64,000 nt of DNA. Source: Streptomyces sp. MMBL 11-1 (GTDB lineage Bacteria > Actinomycetota > Actinomycetes > Streptomycetales > Streptomycetaceae). A program made the translations under genes and the position numbers. The stretch's first letter is position 1. Every line of letters begins with the position of its first letter. Positions 1 through 9,200 of the stretch are shown one piece after another. Under the pieces are notes generated by a model that worked only from the letters and a program-made list of their open reading frames with translations, made no database searches and was not told the origin of the DNA. The stretch is from positions 1,674,001 to 1,738,000 of the forward strand of contig NZ_CP117709.1 in NCBI RefSeq assembly GCF_028622875.1, in the 5' to 3' direction.

Positions 1-121
1 CCAGGACGAGCCCGTTGGGCAGTTCGACGGCGCGCGAGTAGCCGAACTTCTCCTCCCAGGGCGCGCCGGTGGAGATCCGGCGTACGGCGGCAGCGCTGGT
101 GGACTCAGCGGATTCGGTCAT
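1..121 (-). CDS. RidA/YjgF-family protein, N-terminal fragment
   Basis: Only the first 40 or so codons lie in the window; the gene runs off the left edge. The visible protein begins [17 protein letters not shown] and continues [19 protein letters not shown], which matches the start of RidA/YjgF/L-PSP family proteins (GYSRAV followed by a first beta strand). RidA enzymes hydrolyse reactive enamine/imine intermediates made by PLP enzymes. The ATG overlaps the priA stop as ATGA, so it is probably translated as part of the his operon. The active-site arginine lies outside the window, so substrate use cannot be judged. Confidence 0.7.
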   Translation of the reverse strand, partial: MTESAESTSAAAVRRISTGAPWEEKFGYSRAVELPNGLVL

Positions 122-843
122 GCGGCGACCGCCTTGAGGGCTTCTTCCAGCGTGAACGCCTTCGCGTACAGCGCCTTGCCGACGATCGCGCCCTCGACTC
201 CTTCGGGGACGAGGAGGGAGATGGCGCGGAGGTCGTCGAGGGAGGAGACACCGCCGGAGGCGACGACCGGGCGGTCGGTGGCCGCGCAGACGTCGCGCAG
301 CAGGCCCAGGTTGGGGCCCTGGAGGGTGCCGTCCTTGGCGATGTCGGTGACGACGTAGCGCGCGCAGCCCTCGGCGTCGAGGCGGGCGAGGGTCTCGTAG
401 AGGTCGCCGCCGTCGCGGGTCCAGCCCCGGCCGCGCAGGGTGGTGCCGCGGACGTCGAGGCCGACGGCGATCTTGTCGCCGTGCTCGGCGATGACCTTGG
501 CGACCCACTCGGGGGTCTCCAGGGCGGCGGTGCCGAGGTTGACCCGGCGGCAGCCGGTGGCGAGGGCGGCGGCGAGCGAGGCGTCGTCGCGGATGCCGCC
601 GGACAGCTCGACCTTGATGTCCATGGCCCCGGCGACCTCGGCGATCAGGGCGCGGTTGTCGCCGGTGCCGAAGGCGGCGTCCAGGTCGACGAGGTGCAGC
701 CACTCGGCACCGGCGCGCTGCCAGGCGAGGGCGGCCTCCAGCGGGGAGCCATAGGAGGTCTCGGAGCCGGACTCGCCGTGCACGAGGCGGACGGCCTGGC
801 CGTCACGGACGTCGACGGCGGGGAGCAGTTCAAGCTTCGGCAT
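118..843 (-). CDS. priA: Phosphoribosyl isomerase A (HisA/TrpF bifunctional)
   Basis: A 241-residue (beta-alpha)8 barrel enzyme, the normal length for HisA/PriA. It begins [20 protein letters not shown] with the catalytic Asp near residue 11 (PAVDV), a second catalytic Asp in [10 protein letters not shown], and phosphate-binding loops ELSGGIRDD and VASGGVSS. It isomerises ProFAR in histidine synthesis. In Streptomyces and other actinobacteria the same enzyme (PriA) also does the TrpF step of tryptophan synthesis; that second activity is inferred from the taxon. Its ATG overlaps the hisH stop (TAATG) and its stop overlaps the ridA-like start (ATGA). Confidence 0.93.
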   Translation of the reverse strand: MPKLELLPAVDVRDGQAVRLVHGESGSETSYGSPLEAALAWQRAGAEWLHLVDLDAAFGTGDNRALIAEVAGAMDIKVELSGGIRDDASLAAALATGCRRVNLGTAALETPEWVAKVIAEHGDKIAVGLDVRGTTLRGRGWTRDGGDLYETLARLDAEGCARYVVTDIAKDGTLQGPNLGLLRDVCAATDRPVVASGGVSSLDDLRAISLLVPEGVEGAIVGKALYAKAFTLEEALKAVAA

Positions 844-1487
844 TACAGCGTCTCGATCCAGTTGGTCAGCAGCTGGGCGCCGGCGTCGCCGGACTTCTCG
901 GGGTGGAACTGGGTGGCCCACAGCGCGCCGTTCTCCACGGCGGCCACGAACCGTTCGCCGTGCGTGGCCCAGGTGATCCTGGGGGCACGGATCTTGGCGT
1001 TGGTCACTTCTAGGGACCAGTCGTGCGCCGCGTAGGAGTGCACGAAGTAGTAGCGCGCGTCGGCGTCCAGGCCCGCGAAGAGCCGGGAGTCCTCGGGGGC
1101 CTCGACGGTGTTCCACCCCATGTGCGGGACGACGTCGGCCTTCAGGGGGCCGACCGTGCCGGGCCATTCGTCCAGGCCCTCGGTCTCCACGCCGTGCTCG
1201 ATGCCGCGCTCGAAGAGGATCTGCATCCCGACGCAGATGCCCATGACGGGGCGGCCGCCGGAGAGCCGGCGGCCGACGATCCAGTCGCCGCGGGCCCTCT
1301 TGAGCCCGTCCATGCAGGCGGAGAACGCGCCGACGCCGGGGACGAGGAGCCCGTCGGCGTTCATCGCGCGGTCGTAGTCGCGGGTGATCTCGACGTCCGC
1401 GCCGACATGGGCGAGGGCCCGCTCGGCGGAACGGACGTTGCCGAAGCCGTAGTCGAAGACGACGACCTTCTTCTTGTTCTCACTCAT
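843..1487 (-). CDS. hisH: Imidazole glycerol phosphate synthase, glutaminase subunit
   Basis: A 214-residue class I glutamine amidotransferase that supplies ammonia to HisF. The nucleophile elbow GICVGMQ places the catalytic Cys near residue 85, and the His-Glu pair is in [11 protein letters not shown] near the C-terminus. The N-terminal motif DYGFGNVRS is typical of HisH. The partner hisF is not in the window but should lie just beyond the left edge, after the ridA-like gene. The gene ends in a TAATG overlap with priA. Confidence 0.95.
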   Translation of the reverse strand: MSENKKKVVVFDYGFGNVRSAERALAHVGADVEITRDYDRAMNADGLLVPGVGAFSACMDGLKRARGDWIVGRRLSGGRPVMGICVGMQILFERGIEHGVETEGLDEWPGTVGPLKADVVPHMGWNTVEAPEDSRLFAGLDADARYYFVHSYAAHDWSLEVTNAKIRAPRITWATHGERFVAAVENGALWATQFHPEKSGDAGAQLLTNWIETL

Positions 1488-1500
1488 GACGTACCTGTCC

Positions 1501-1668
1501 TCAGTCCCACAGTCCCTGGATCCGCAGGATGCCCGCCACCAGGCACATCACGGAGCCGATCGACAGCAGCACGATGACGCCCTTGGGCATCCCCTGCTTG
1601 GCGAAGGAGTAGACGCCACCGGCCAGGAAGAGGCCGACGACGATCAGGATGGTGTTGAGGCCGGTCAC
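1501..1668 (-). CDS. Small membrane protein within the his operon
   Basis: A 55-residue protein starting [19 protein letters not shown], with two hydrophobic segments (about residues 4-20 and 31-48) separated by the short polar stretch [10 protein letters not shown]. The GTG start overlaps the hisB stop (GTGA), the same coupling used by its neighbours, and it ends 13 bases before hisH. The tight overlap and clean hydrophobic pattern argue that it is translated. I do not recognise a function. It could simply be a small inner-membrane protein carried along in the operon. Confidence 0.75.
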   Translation of the reverse strand: MTGLNTILIVVGLFLAGGVYSFAKQGMPKGVIVLLSIGSVMCLVAGILRIQGLWD

Positions 1669-2261
1669 AGGGCGCCCTTCGTGGAGGGCAGGATGCCGGC
1701 GGCGCGCGGGTCGTGCTCGCTGGCGTACCGCAGGGCGCGGGCGAGCGCCTTGAACTGGCACTCGACGATGTGGTGCGCGTTGCGCCCGTACGGCACGTGG
1801 ACGTGCAGGGCGATCTGCGCCTGGGCGACGAAGGACTCCAGGATGTGCCGGGTCATCGTCGTGTCGTACGCGCCGATCATCGGCGCCATCTTCTCGGGCT
1901 CGGTGTGCACGAGGTAGGGGCGGCCGGAGAGGTCGACGGTGACCTGGGCGAGCGACTCGTCCAGCGGCACGGTGCAGTTGCCGAAGCGGTAGATGCCGAC
2001 CTTGTCGCCGAGGGCCTGCTTGAAGGCGGCGCCCAGTGCGAGCGCGGTGTCCTCGATGGTGTGGTGGCTGTCGATGTGCAGGTCGCCCTCGGTCTTGACC
2101 GTGAGGTCGAAGAGGCCGTGGCGGCCGAGCTGGTCGAGCATGTGGTCGTAGAAGCCGACCCCGGTGGCGACATCGACCTTGCCGGTGCCGTCGAGGTTGA
2201 TCTCGACGAGCACGGACGTTTCCTTCGTGGTGCGTTCCACGCGGCCTACGCGGGGGCTCAT
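1665..2261 (-). CDS. hisB: Imidazoleglycerol-phosphate dehydratase
   Basis: A 198-residue monofunctional IGPD, the usual actinobacterial form without the phosphatase domain found in E. coli HisB. Manganese-binding histidine motifs are present: [23 protein letters not shown] and [17 protein letters not shown]. It dehydrates imidazoleglycerol phosphate to imidazole acetol phosphate, the HisC substrate. The ATG overlaps the hisC stop as ATGA. Confidence 0.96.
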   Translation of the reverse strand: MSPRVGRVERTTKETSVLVEINLDGTGKVDVATGVGFYDHMLDQLGRHGLFDLTVKTEGDLHIDSHHTIEDTALALGAAFKQALGDKVGIYRFGNCTVPLDESLAQVTVDLSGRPYLVHTEPEKMAPMIGAYDTTMTRHILESFVAQAQIALHVHVPYGRNAHHIVECQFKALARALRYASEHDPRAAGILPSTKGAL

Positions 2262-3388
2262 GCGTCGTGCTCCTTCTTCAGTTCGCGTACCGCATCGAGG
2301 AACGCGTCGTTCTCTGCCGGGGTTCCCGCGGAGACCCGCAGCCATCCCGGTACGCCGTTGTCCCGGACCAGGACGCCCCGGTCGAGGATCCGCTGCCAGA
2401 CGGCGTGGCTGTCGTCGAAGCGGCCGAACTGGACGAAGTTGGCGTCCGAGTCGGTGACCTCGTAGCCGGTGGCGCGCAGCTCGGCCACCAGCCGGTCGCG
2501 CTCGCTCTTGAGCTGCGCGACGTATGCCAGCAGCGTATCGGTGTGCTCCAGGGCGGCGAGCGCGGTGGCCTGGGTGACGGAGGAGAGGTGGTACGGCAGC
2601 CGCACCAGCTGGACCGCGTCGACCACGGCCGGGTCGGCGGCGAGGTAGCCGAGGCGGAGTCCCGCCGCGCCGAACGCCTTGGACATGGTCCGGGAGAGGA
2701 CCAGGTTGCGGCGGCCCTCGATCAGCGGGAGCAGGGAGGGGTGGTGGCTGAACTCGCCGTAGGCCTCGTCGACGACGACCATCGAGGGGCCGGCGGCCTG
2801 GGCGGCTTCGTACAGGGCGAGGACGGTGTCCGCGTCGACGGCGGTGCCGGTGGGGTTGTTGGGCGAGGTGATGAAGACGACCTCGGGCCGGTGCTCGGCG
2901 ATGGCGGCGCGGGCGGCGTCCACGTCGATGGTGAAGTCCTCGTTGCGCGGCCCGCTGATCCAGCCGGTGCCGGTGGACCGGGAGATCAGGGCGTGCATGG
3001 AGTACGAGGGTTCGAAGCCGATCGCGGTGCGGCCGGGCCCGCCGAAGGTCTGGAGCAGCTGCTGGAGGACCTCGTTGGACCCGTTGGCGGCCCATACGTT
3101 GGCCCGGCTCACCGGGTGTCCCGCCGTGCGGGACAGGTAGCGGGCCAGCTCGGTGCGGAGCTCGACGGCGTCCCGGTCGGGGTAGCGGTTGAGGCCGCGG
3201 GCGGCCTCGCGGACCCGCTCGGCGATCCGGTCGACCAGGGCTTCGGGGAGCGGGTACGGGTTCTCGTTGGTGTTGAGGCGTACGGGGACGTCGAGCTGGG
3301 GTGCTCCGTACGGGGACTGGCCGCGCAGTTCGTCGCGGATGGGAAGCTCGTCCCAGGGGTTACGGGGGGTGGTGCTGCCGTTCGTCAC
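2258..3388 (-). CDS. hisC: Histidinol-phosphate aminotransferase
   Basis: A 376-residue fold-type I PLP enzyme. It has the [10 protein letters not shown] entry motif, SPNNPTGT for substrate and cofactor contact, VVDEAYGEF, and the Schiff-base lysine in [17 protein letters not shown] around residue 230. It transaminates imidazole acetol phosphate. The GTG start ([16 protein letters not shown]) overlaps the hisD stop as GTGA, so the shorter start is chosen over open sequence further upstream. Confidence 0.94.
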   Translation of the reverse strand: MTNGSTTPRNPWDELPIRDELRGQSPYGAPQLDVPVRLNTNENPYPLPEALVDRIAERVREAARGLNRYPDRDAVELRTELARYLSRTAGHPVSRANVWAANGSNEVLQQLLQTFGGPGRTAIGFEPSYSMHALISRSTGTGWISGPRNEDFTIDVDAARAAIAEHRPEVVFITSPNNPTGTAVDADTVLALYEAAQAAGPSMVVVDEAYGEFSHHPSLLPLIEGRRNLVLSRTMSKAFGAAGLRLGYLAADPAVVDAVQLVRLPYHLSSVTQATALAALEHTDTLLAYVAQLKSERDRLVAELRATGYEVTDSDANFVQFGRFDDSHAVWQRILDRGVLVRDNGVPGWLRVSAGTPAENDAFLDAVRELKKEHDA

Positions 3389-4734
3389 TGCTGCGGAACC
3401 TTCCAGCCACTGTGTTCGTCGAGTTCGCCTTCGGCGAAACGTGCCTTGAGGGCCGCGCCGTGGGCGGGGAGGTCCTCCGCCTCGGCGAGGGTCACGACGT
3501 GGTGGGTGACCTCGGCGAGCGCGTCGCGGCTGTAGTCGACGATGTGGATGCCGCGCAGGAAGGACTGCACGGAGAGGCCCGAGGAGTGGCAGGCGCAGCC
3601 GCCGGTGGGCAGGACGTGGTTGGAGCCGGCGCAGTAGTCGCCGAGCGAGACCGGCGAGAAGGGGCCGACGAAGATCGCTCCGGCGTTGCGGACCCGGTCG
3701 GCGACGGCGGCGGCGTCGGCGGTCTGGATCTCCAGGTGCTCGGCGCCGTACGCGTCGACGACCTTGAGGCCGTCCGCGATGGAGGAGACCAGGACGATCG
3801 CGGACTGGCGGCCTGCCAGGGCGGGCTCGATGCGGTCCTTGACGTGCTTGGAGGCGGCGACCTGGGGGGCCAGCTCGGCCTCGGTGGCGGCGGCCAGCTC
3901 CTCGGAGTCGGTGACCAGGACGGCGGCGGCCATCGGGTCGTGCTCGGCCTGGCTGATCAGGTCGGCGGCCACGTGCGCCGGGTCGGCGGTGGCGTCGGCG
4001 AGGATCGCGATCTCGGTGGGCCCGGCCTCGGCGTCGATGCCGATGCGGCCCTTGAGGAGGCGCTTGGCGGCGGCGACGTAGATGTTGCCGGGGCCGGTGA
4101 CCAGGTTGACCGGGAGGCAGTCCTCGGTGCCGTAGGCGAACATCGCGACGGCCTGCGAGCCGCCGGCGGCGTACACCTCGTCGACGCCGAGCAGGGCGCA
4201 CGCTGCGAGGATCGTGGGGTGCGGCAGCCCGCCGAAGTCCTTCTGCGGCGGGGAGGCGACGGCGACGCCCTCGACCCCCGCCTCCTGGGCCGGGACGACG
4301 TTCATCACGACGGAGGAGGGGTAGACCGAGCGGCCGCCGGGGACGTAGAGGCCGACGCGCTCGACGGGCACCCACTTCTCGGTGACGGTGCCGCCGGGGA
4401 CGACCTGGGTGGTGTGCGTGGTGCGGCGCTGCTCGCGGTGGACGAGGCGGGCGCGGCGGATCGACTCCTCCAGGGCGGCGCGGACGGCCGGATCCAGCTC
4501 CCGCAGGGCACGGGAGAGCGCGTCGGCGGGCACCCGGACCGACTCGATCCGGACACCGTCCAGTTTCTCCCCCCAGTCGATCACTGCCGCGGAGCCACGA
4601 TGGCGCACGTCCTCGCAGATGGGCCGCACCGTCTCCAGGGCGGCTTCCACGTCGAACTCGGCACGGGGCAGCAGGTCGCGCAGGGCGGCACCCTCGGGGA
4701 GGGCGTCACCGCGCAGATCGATTCGAGAGATCAC
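3385..4734 (-). CDS. hisD: Histidinol dehydrogenase
   Basis: First gene of the his operon, 449 residues with a GTG start ([15 protein letters not shown]). It carries family signatures: [32 protein letters not shown], the zinc-ligand region LISQAEHDP, and the catalytic Glu-His pair in [10 protein letters not shown], followed by [15 protein letters not shown]. It oxidises histidinol to histidine in two NAD-dependent steps. Its promoter should lie in the divergent 185-bp gap that holds a pair of 26-bp tandem repeats. Confidence 0.96.
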   Translation of the reverse strand: MISRIDLRGDALPEGAALRDLLPRAEFDVEAALETVRPICEDVRHRGSAAVIDWGEKLDGVRIESVRVPADALSRALRELDPAVRAALEESIRRARLVHREQRRTTHTTQVVPGGTVTEKWVPVERVGLYVPGGRSVYPSSVVMNVVPAQEAGVEGVAVASPPQKDFGGLPHPTILAACALLGVDEVYAAGGSQAVAMFAYGTEDCLPVNLVTGPGNIYVAAAKRLLKGRIGIDAEAGPTEIAILADATADPAHVAADLISQAEHDPMAAAVLVTDSEELAAATEAELAPQVAASKHVKDRIEPALAGRQSAIVLVSSIADGLKVVDAYGAEHLEIQTADAAAVADRVRNAGAIFVGPFSPVSLGDYCAGSNHVLPTGGCACHSSGLSVQSFLRGIHIVDYSRDALAEVTHHVVTLAEAEDLPAHGAALKARFAEGELDEHSGWKVPQQ

Positions 4735-4764
4735 ACGGCAATTCTCTCAGACCGCCCGGAGCGG

Positions 4765-4816
4765 CCGGTCGTCCGTATCACTGGCTGATACCGGTCGCCC
4801 GTACCACTGGCCGATA
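4765..4816. repeat. Two tandem 26-bp repeats with an internal palindrome
   Basis: Two contiguous 26-bp units (4765-4790 and 4791-4816) differ only by three T/C transitions. The first contains the hairpin GTATCA-CTGGC-TGATAC (4775-4791, ending one base into the second unit); the second unit has the same half sites in weaker form. They sit in the divergent gap between hisD (minus) and the TTA gene (plus), about 30-80 bp upstream of hisD, where an operator would be expected. The function is not established. Confidence 0.6.
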
Positions 4817-4919
4817 CGCGTCTCGGCCATGTCCGGCTGTCACTGCTGACCGCTAGCTTTCGTGGCGTCACGCAGAGGGAAGAACAGCACTACAGCATGT
4901 GTGCACGGAGGGAGCGGCC

Positions 4920-6521
4920 GTGACCGAGCCGCACGAAGGCGACATCCCGGACGGCCTCAGCGCAGCGGAGCTGGGCATGTGGCAGTCCTTCCGCAACGGG
5001 ACCACCTACGACTTACGCAGCTACGACCCGACCCACAACGATCCGTTCACCCCCCAGGTGTGGGGGCCCGAGCGGAGCGTCGGCGCGCGCACGGTGGCGC
5101 GGCTGCTGCTGAGCGGTCCGCCGGCCCGGCCGGGCCGGGTGGCGGCGCTGAAGCTCCGGGGGGTGCGGATCACCGGAAAGCTGGATCTGGCGGGCGGGCG
5201 GGTGGCTCCGTACGTGGAGCTGACCGGCTGCCGCTTCGAGCAGGAGGTGGTGCTCCCCGAGTGCCACTTCACCACACTGCGGCTGGTGGGCTGCGCGCTG
5301 CCCCGGCTGGAGGCCGCACGGCTGCACACGGAGGGCGATCTGCATCTGCCGCGCTGCCGGATCGACCGGGGGATCCGGCTGACCGACGCCCAGATCGGCA
5401 CGGATCTGCTGATCAACCAGCTCAGCGTCGGCCCGGACCGGCACGGGCGGGCCGTCGTCGGGGACGGCATGGCGGTCGCCCAGGACCTCCAGGCCGAGAT
5501 GATCGAGACGCTCGGCGAGCTGAGCCTGCGCGGGGCGAAGGTGGGTGGTTCGCTGAGCCTGCGCGGCAGCCGGCTGCGCGCCGCGGAGGACCGCCGCGCG
5601 CTGAACGCCCCGCAGCTGACGGTGGAGCGCACGCTCTACATGACCGAGGCGTGGGTGAGCGTCGACACGGGGAACCAGGGCACCACACCCCCGTACGGCG
5701 TGGTCTACGCCCCGACGCCGGCGCGCGGCACCCGCTCGCAGATCTTCGAGTGCCGGGGCGGGGTGCGCCTGGACGACGGGCGGTTCGGGGACGCGGTGGA
5801 CCTGCACAAGGCCCGGTTCACCATGACCCGGCAGGAGGAGCTGTCGCTGCGCAGGATCGTGACGCCGGAGCTGCGGTTCAACGCGGAGCGCCCGGAGGAG
5901 GGCCGGGTCGTCCTGAACGGCGCGAAGGTGGTGACCCTGATCGACCTGTCGACGAGCTGGCCGGGCCCGGGCGGTCTGGCGATGGGCGGCTTCGTCTACG
6001 AGAACCTCGTCCCCTACGGCCACTTCCCGCTCTCCCGGCGGCTGGAGTGGGTGCTCGCCGCGACCCCGGAGTACGTCCCCGAGCCGTACGAGCGGCTGGC
6101 CACGGTGATGCGCAGTTGCGGCGAGGACGCGGACGCGCGCGAGGTGCTGCTGGCCAAGCAGCGCCGCCGCCGCGAGACGCTGCCTCCCGCCGCGAAGGCG
6201 TGGGGCTATCTCCAGGACTGGACGGTGGCGTACGGCTACCGGCCGGGGCGGGCCGCGGTGTGGATGGCGGTGCTGTGGGCGGCGGGCACGGCGGCGTTCG
6301 CGCAGCACGTTCCGCCCTCCATCAAGGGCGAGGAGCATCCGCAGTGGAATCCCGCCCTGTACGCGCTGGATCTGCTGATCCCGGTGATCAACCTGGGGCA
6401 GGACGGCTACTGGCGGATGGAGGACGCCTGGCAGTGGGCCGCGGCCGGTCTGGTGCTGGTGGGATGGGTTCTGGCCACCACCGTGGCGGCGGGGGCGTCG
6501 CGGACGCTGCGCAGGGGCTGA
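4920..6521 (+). CDS. Membrane-anchored protein with repeat-rich N-terminal domain, TTA codon
   Basis: A 533-residue protein from the GTG at 4920, preceded by GGAGGG about eight bases upstream; an ATG at 4899 is a weaker alternative. Residues about 60-330 are short regular repeats such as VRITGKLDLAGGRV and LSLRGAKVGGSLSLRGSRL, suggesting a beta-helix like pentapeptide or bactofilin domains. Near the C-terminus there are two membrane spans (around AAVWMAVLWAAGTAAFA and AGLVLVGWVLATTVAAG) with DLLIPVINLGQDGYW between them. Homologues are often labelled 'membrane-associated oxidoreductase', but I see no cofactor motif. Leu32 is encoded by TTA (5013-5015), which implies dependence on the bldA tRNA. 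Confidence 0.85.
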   Translation: MTEPHEGDIPDGLSAAELGMWQSFRNGTTYDLRSYDPTHNDPFTPQVWGPERSVGARTVARLLLSGPPARPGRVAALKLRGVRITGKLDLAGGRVAPYVELTGCRFEQEVVLPECHFTTLRLVGCALPRLEAARLHTEGDLHLPRCRIDRGIRLTDAQIGTDLLINQLSVGPDRHGRAVVGDGMAVAQDLQAEMIETLGELSLRGAKVGGSLSLRGSRLRAAEDRRALNAPQLTVERTLYMTEAWVSVDTGNQGTTPPYGVVYAPTPARGTRSQIFECRGGVRLDDGRFGDAVDLHKARFTMTRQEELSLRRIVTPELRFNAERPEEGRVVLNGAKVVTLIDLSTSWPGPGGLAMGGFVYENLVPYGHFPLSRRLEWVLAATPEYVPEPYERLATVMRSCGEDADAREVLLAKQRRRRETLPPAAKAWGYLQDWTVAYGYRPGRAAVWMAVLWAAGTAAFAQHVPPSIKGEEHPQWNPALYALDLLIPVINLGQDGYWRMEDAWQWAAAGLVLVGWVLATTVAAGASRTLRRG

Positions 6522-6741
6522 CCTCTCCGGGGCGTTCGCGCGGCCATGGGCGGCCGGGGCCGGGAGTCCGGCCGCCCGCGGCCGTGTGAGCGGAGGAACG
6601 CGCGAGCGTCACGGAGGGGTGCGATCAAGCCAACGAAGAGCATTTCCTTTGCCTTTTCTTGACCCTGCCCGATACAACCCATTCACTCGGCACAGAAGCT
6701 TCACAGCACACCTCTGGCGCGGCCCTCACCAGCGCTTTTCA

Positions 6742-7782
6742 ATGGTCTGCACCATGGCATTCCTTCGCGCTCTGCTCAGTACCGCGCGCATGATCCGGCA
6801 CAGCCCTCCGCTGTCCGCCGGGCTGTCCGCGGATGACGCGGTGCTGCTCGACGCCCCCGACGAGCGGCTCTCTCCCGCGCTGGTCGCCGCTGCCCTGGGC
6901 GACTACGAACCGGCCGCCAAGCTGCTCGCCACCACCCGGGACCGCGCCGACTGGGAGAACCGGGACCGCTATCTCGGCCGGCTCGTCACCTTCGCCCGCG
7001 GCCGGGACGGCTGGCTCGTCGACTGGCTGGCCGCCGCCCCGCGCGACCCGGACGCGCTGCTGGTCAAGGCGGAGCTGTCGGTCCGCCGGGCCTGGGAGTC
7101 GCCCGCCCGCGCGGAACGGCTCCGTGAGGTCGGCCCGCTGATCACCGCCGCCGCCGAGGCGGACCCGCGCGACCCCGTGCCGTGGCGGCTCGCCCTGGAC
7201 CACGCACGCGGCACCCACGCCACGCACACCGCCTTCGAAGCGTTGTGGGAGCAGGCCGTACGGCGTTCCGCACACCATTACGGCTGCCATGTCGCGGCCC
7301 TGCGCTACCTCTCCGCCGCCTGGTACGGCTCGCACCGCGAGTGCTTCGACTTCGCCGAGCGGGCGGCCGAGGACGCGCTGCCCGACTCCCTGGTGCAGGC
7401 CCTGCCGATCCGGGCGGCCTTCGCGCTGCTCCTGGACACCCAGGCGGCGGGCCGGACCACCCCCGTACTGGAGGAGCGGATCGACGCGGCGGCCGACCTG
7501 GCCATCAGGCTCTCCGCCGCCTACCGGCCCGGCGATCCGTGGCCGGCCGAGGTCCGCAATCTCCTCGCGTACGTCCTGCTCGCCCGGGGCCGCTGGGCGG
7601 AGGCGCTGCACCAGTTCAGCCTGATCGGCGTGCACGCGACGTCGTTCCCGTGGTCGTCGGTGTCCGAGGACGCGCTCGGCCGGTTCCTGGACGCGCGGGA
7701 CGGCGCACGGCTCCGGGCGGCCTCCCTGACCCCGTTGCGCAACCGGGCAGACCACGGCCGCCCCCGGGGCCATTACGCTTGA
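6742..7782 (+). CDS. Conserved protein, predicted all-helical (TPR-like)
   Basis: About 346 residues from ATG 6742 (MVCTMAFLRALLSTARM), or 342 from ATG 6754; the frame is open further upstream to 6586, but that part is low-complexity and unlike coding sequence. The protein is Ala/Arg/Leu-rich with helix pairs such as ALVAAALGDYEPAAKLLATT and LLAYVLLARGRWAEALHQFS, which resemble tetratricopeptide-type helices. There is no signal peptide or membrane span. It ends six bases before the Lon-domain gene, so the two are probably co-transcribed. The function is unknown. Confidence 0.75.
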   Translation: MVCTMAFLRALLSTARMIRHSPPLSAGLSADDAVLLDAPDERLSPALVAAALGDYEPAAKLLATTRDRADWENRDRYLGRLVTFARGRDGWLVDWLAAAPRDPDALLVKAELSVRRAWESPARAERLREVGPLITAAAEADPRDPVPWRLALDHARGTHATHTAFEALWEQAVRRSAHHYGCHVAALRYLSAAWYGSHRECFDFAERAAEDALPDSLVQALPIRAAFALLLDTQAAGRTTPVLEERIDAAADLAIRLSAAYRPGDPWPAEVRNLLAYVLLARGRWAEALHQFSLIGVHATSFPWSSVSEDALGRFLDARDGARLRAASLTPLRNRADHGRPRGHYA

Positions 7783-7787
7783 CCGTT

Positions 7788-8552
7788 GTGACCACCGCCC
7801 GCCTTCCCCTTTTCCCGCTCAACGCGGTGCTGTTCCCCGGCCTGGTGCTGCCGCTCAACGTCTTCGAAGAGCGATATCGCGCCATGCTGCGGGAGCTGCT
7901 GAAGAGCGACGAGGACGAACCTCGCCGCTTCGTCGTGGTCGCGATCCGCGACGGCCGCGAGATCGCCCCCACGGCCACCGGTATGCCGGACACCGTCGCG
8001 GCGGCCCCTCCCTCCGAGCGCGCCCCGGCGGAGGGCTTCGGCCCCGACCCCATCCAGACCTTCCACCGGGTCGGCTGCGTCGCCGACGCGGCGACGGTCC
8101 GCGAGCGCGCCGACGGCAGCTTCGAGGTCCTGGCCACCGGCACCACCCGGGTCAGGCTGCTGTCCGTCGAGGCGAGCGGCCCGTATCTGACCGCCGAGGT
8201 GGAGGAGCTGGCCGACGAACCGCTCGGCGAGGACGAGGGCGACGAGGCGGGAGCGCTCGCCGAGGGCGTCCTGCGGGCCTTCCGCACCTACCAGAAGCGG
8301 CTGGCCGGGGCGAACGAACGGTCGCTGGCGACCGGCGCCGACCTCCCCGACGACCCCTCCGTGATCTCCTACCTGGTCGCGGCGGCCACGGTCCTGGACG
8401 TCCCCACCAAGCAGCGCCTGCTCCAGGCCCCGGACACCGCGACCCGGCTGCGCGAGGAGCTGACGCTGCTGCGCAAGGAGACCGCGGTCATCCGGCACCT
8501 GCCCTCGCTGCCCGCGACCGACCTGACCCGGGTCCCCACCCACCCCAACTGA
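7788..8552 (+). CDS. Lon-substrate-binding (LON/PUA) domain protein
   Basis: A 254-residue protein with GTG start (VTTARLPLFPLNAVLFPG). The opening LPLFPLNAVLFPGLVLPLNV followed by FEERYRAML is the LAN/LON N-terminal domain found at the front of Lon proteases; there is no AAA+ or protease domain, so this is the stand-alone form common in actinobacteria. It is often misannotated as an ATP-dependent protease. Role unknown; perhaps substrate recognition. It lies between the helical protein and the YbaK gene, with short gaps. Confidence 0.88.
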   Translation: MTTARLPLFPLNAVLFPGLVLPLNVFEERYRAMLRELLKSDEDEPRRFVVVAIRDGREIAPTATGMPDTVAAAPPSERAPAEGFGPDPIQTFHRVGCVADAATVRERADGSFEVLATGTTRVRLLSVEASGPYLTAEVEELADEPLGEDEGDEAGALAEGVLRAFRTYQKRLAGANERSLATGADLPDDPSVISYLVAAATVLDVPTKQRLLQAPDTATRLREELTLLRKETAVIRHLPSLPATDLTRVPTHPN

Positions 8553-8568
8553 TCGAGGACCTCTCCCG

Positions 8569-9069
8569 GTGGCGAAGAAGTCGAAGAAGCAGCCGGGCGG
8601 CACCCCCGCCACGGTCGCCCTGACCGCGGCGGGCACCGCCTTCACGGTCCACGCCTACGACCACGACCCGGCCTCCCCCTCCTACGGGGAGGAAGCCGCC
8701 GAGGCCCTGGGCGTCTCCCCCGACCGGGTCTTCAAGACCCTGGTGGCGGATGTGGACGGCGCTCTGACGGTCGCGGTGGTCCCGGTGGCCGGTTCCCTGG
8801 ACCTCAAGGCCCTGGCCTCCGCGGTGGGCGGCAAGCGCGCCACGATGGCGGACCCGGCCGCCGCGGAGCGCACCACGGGCTACGTACGCGGCGGCATCTC
8901 CCCCCTGGGCCAGCGCAAGCGCCTGCGCACGGTGCTGGACGCGTCGGCGCGCGCCCACGCCACGATCTGTGTGTCGGCGGGTCGGCGCGGTCTGGAGGTC
9001 GAGCTGGCGGCGACGGATCTGGCGGAGCTGACGGGGGCGGTGTTCGCGGAGATCGCGCGAGGCGCCTAG
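8569..9069 (+). CDS. ybaK: YbaK-type aminoacyl-tRNA deacylase
   Basis: A 166-residue protein with GTG start (VAKKSKKQPGGTPATVAL). It matches the YbaK/ProX/EbsC fold: YGEEAAEALGVSPDRVFKTL, then VVPVAGSLDLKALA, the lysine-containing GGKRATMADP, TGYVRGGISPLGQRKRL, and a conserved C-terminus. E. coli YbaK hydrolyses Cys-tRNA(Pro) mischarged by ProRS. The length and motifs are full, so it is probably active. It is the last core gene before the decayed island; the stop TAG at 9067 directly abuts an IS-like end. Confidence 0.92.
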   Translation: MAKKSKKQPGGTPATVALTAAGTAFTVHAYDHDPASPSYGEEAAEALGVSPDRVFKTLVADVDGALTVAVVPVAGSLDLKALASAVGGKRATMADPAAAERTTGYVRGGISPLGQRKRLRTVLDASARAHATICVSAGRRGLEVELAATDLAELTGAVFAEIARGA

Positions 9070-9200
9070 GCACTGTCCGGCGGATCATGGGCGGAGCCAT
9101 AAGCGGACTGCCGCTGCGGTGACCGTGCCGTGGAAGACGTTGGCCCGCTAGTCGTAACGGGTGGCGACCGCACGGGAGTTCTTGATAGGGCGACGGCCAG
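9070..9200 (-). pseudogene. 3' remnant of an IS5-type transposase
   Basis: Read on the minus strand, the sequence encodes RPIKNSRAVATRYD, an in-frame TAG (9148-9150), then RANVFHGTVTAAAVRLWLRP and a TGA (9085-9087). RAVATRYD followed by GTV..A.I.LWL is the C-terminal signature of many actinobacterial IS5-family transposases. The outer end GGCACTGTCCGGCGG at 9069-9083 looks like a terminal repeat. The rest of the catalytic domain is absent and the internal stop confirms decay. It lies immediately after ybaK. Confidence 0.65.

Noticed and set aside
118..1167. A longer start for priA, fusing it to sequence inside hisH
   Set aside because: The extra N-terminal part is Arg-rich nonsense in the hisH shadow; ATG 843 overlaps the hisH stop and begins the HisA fold exactly.
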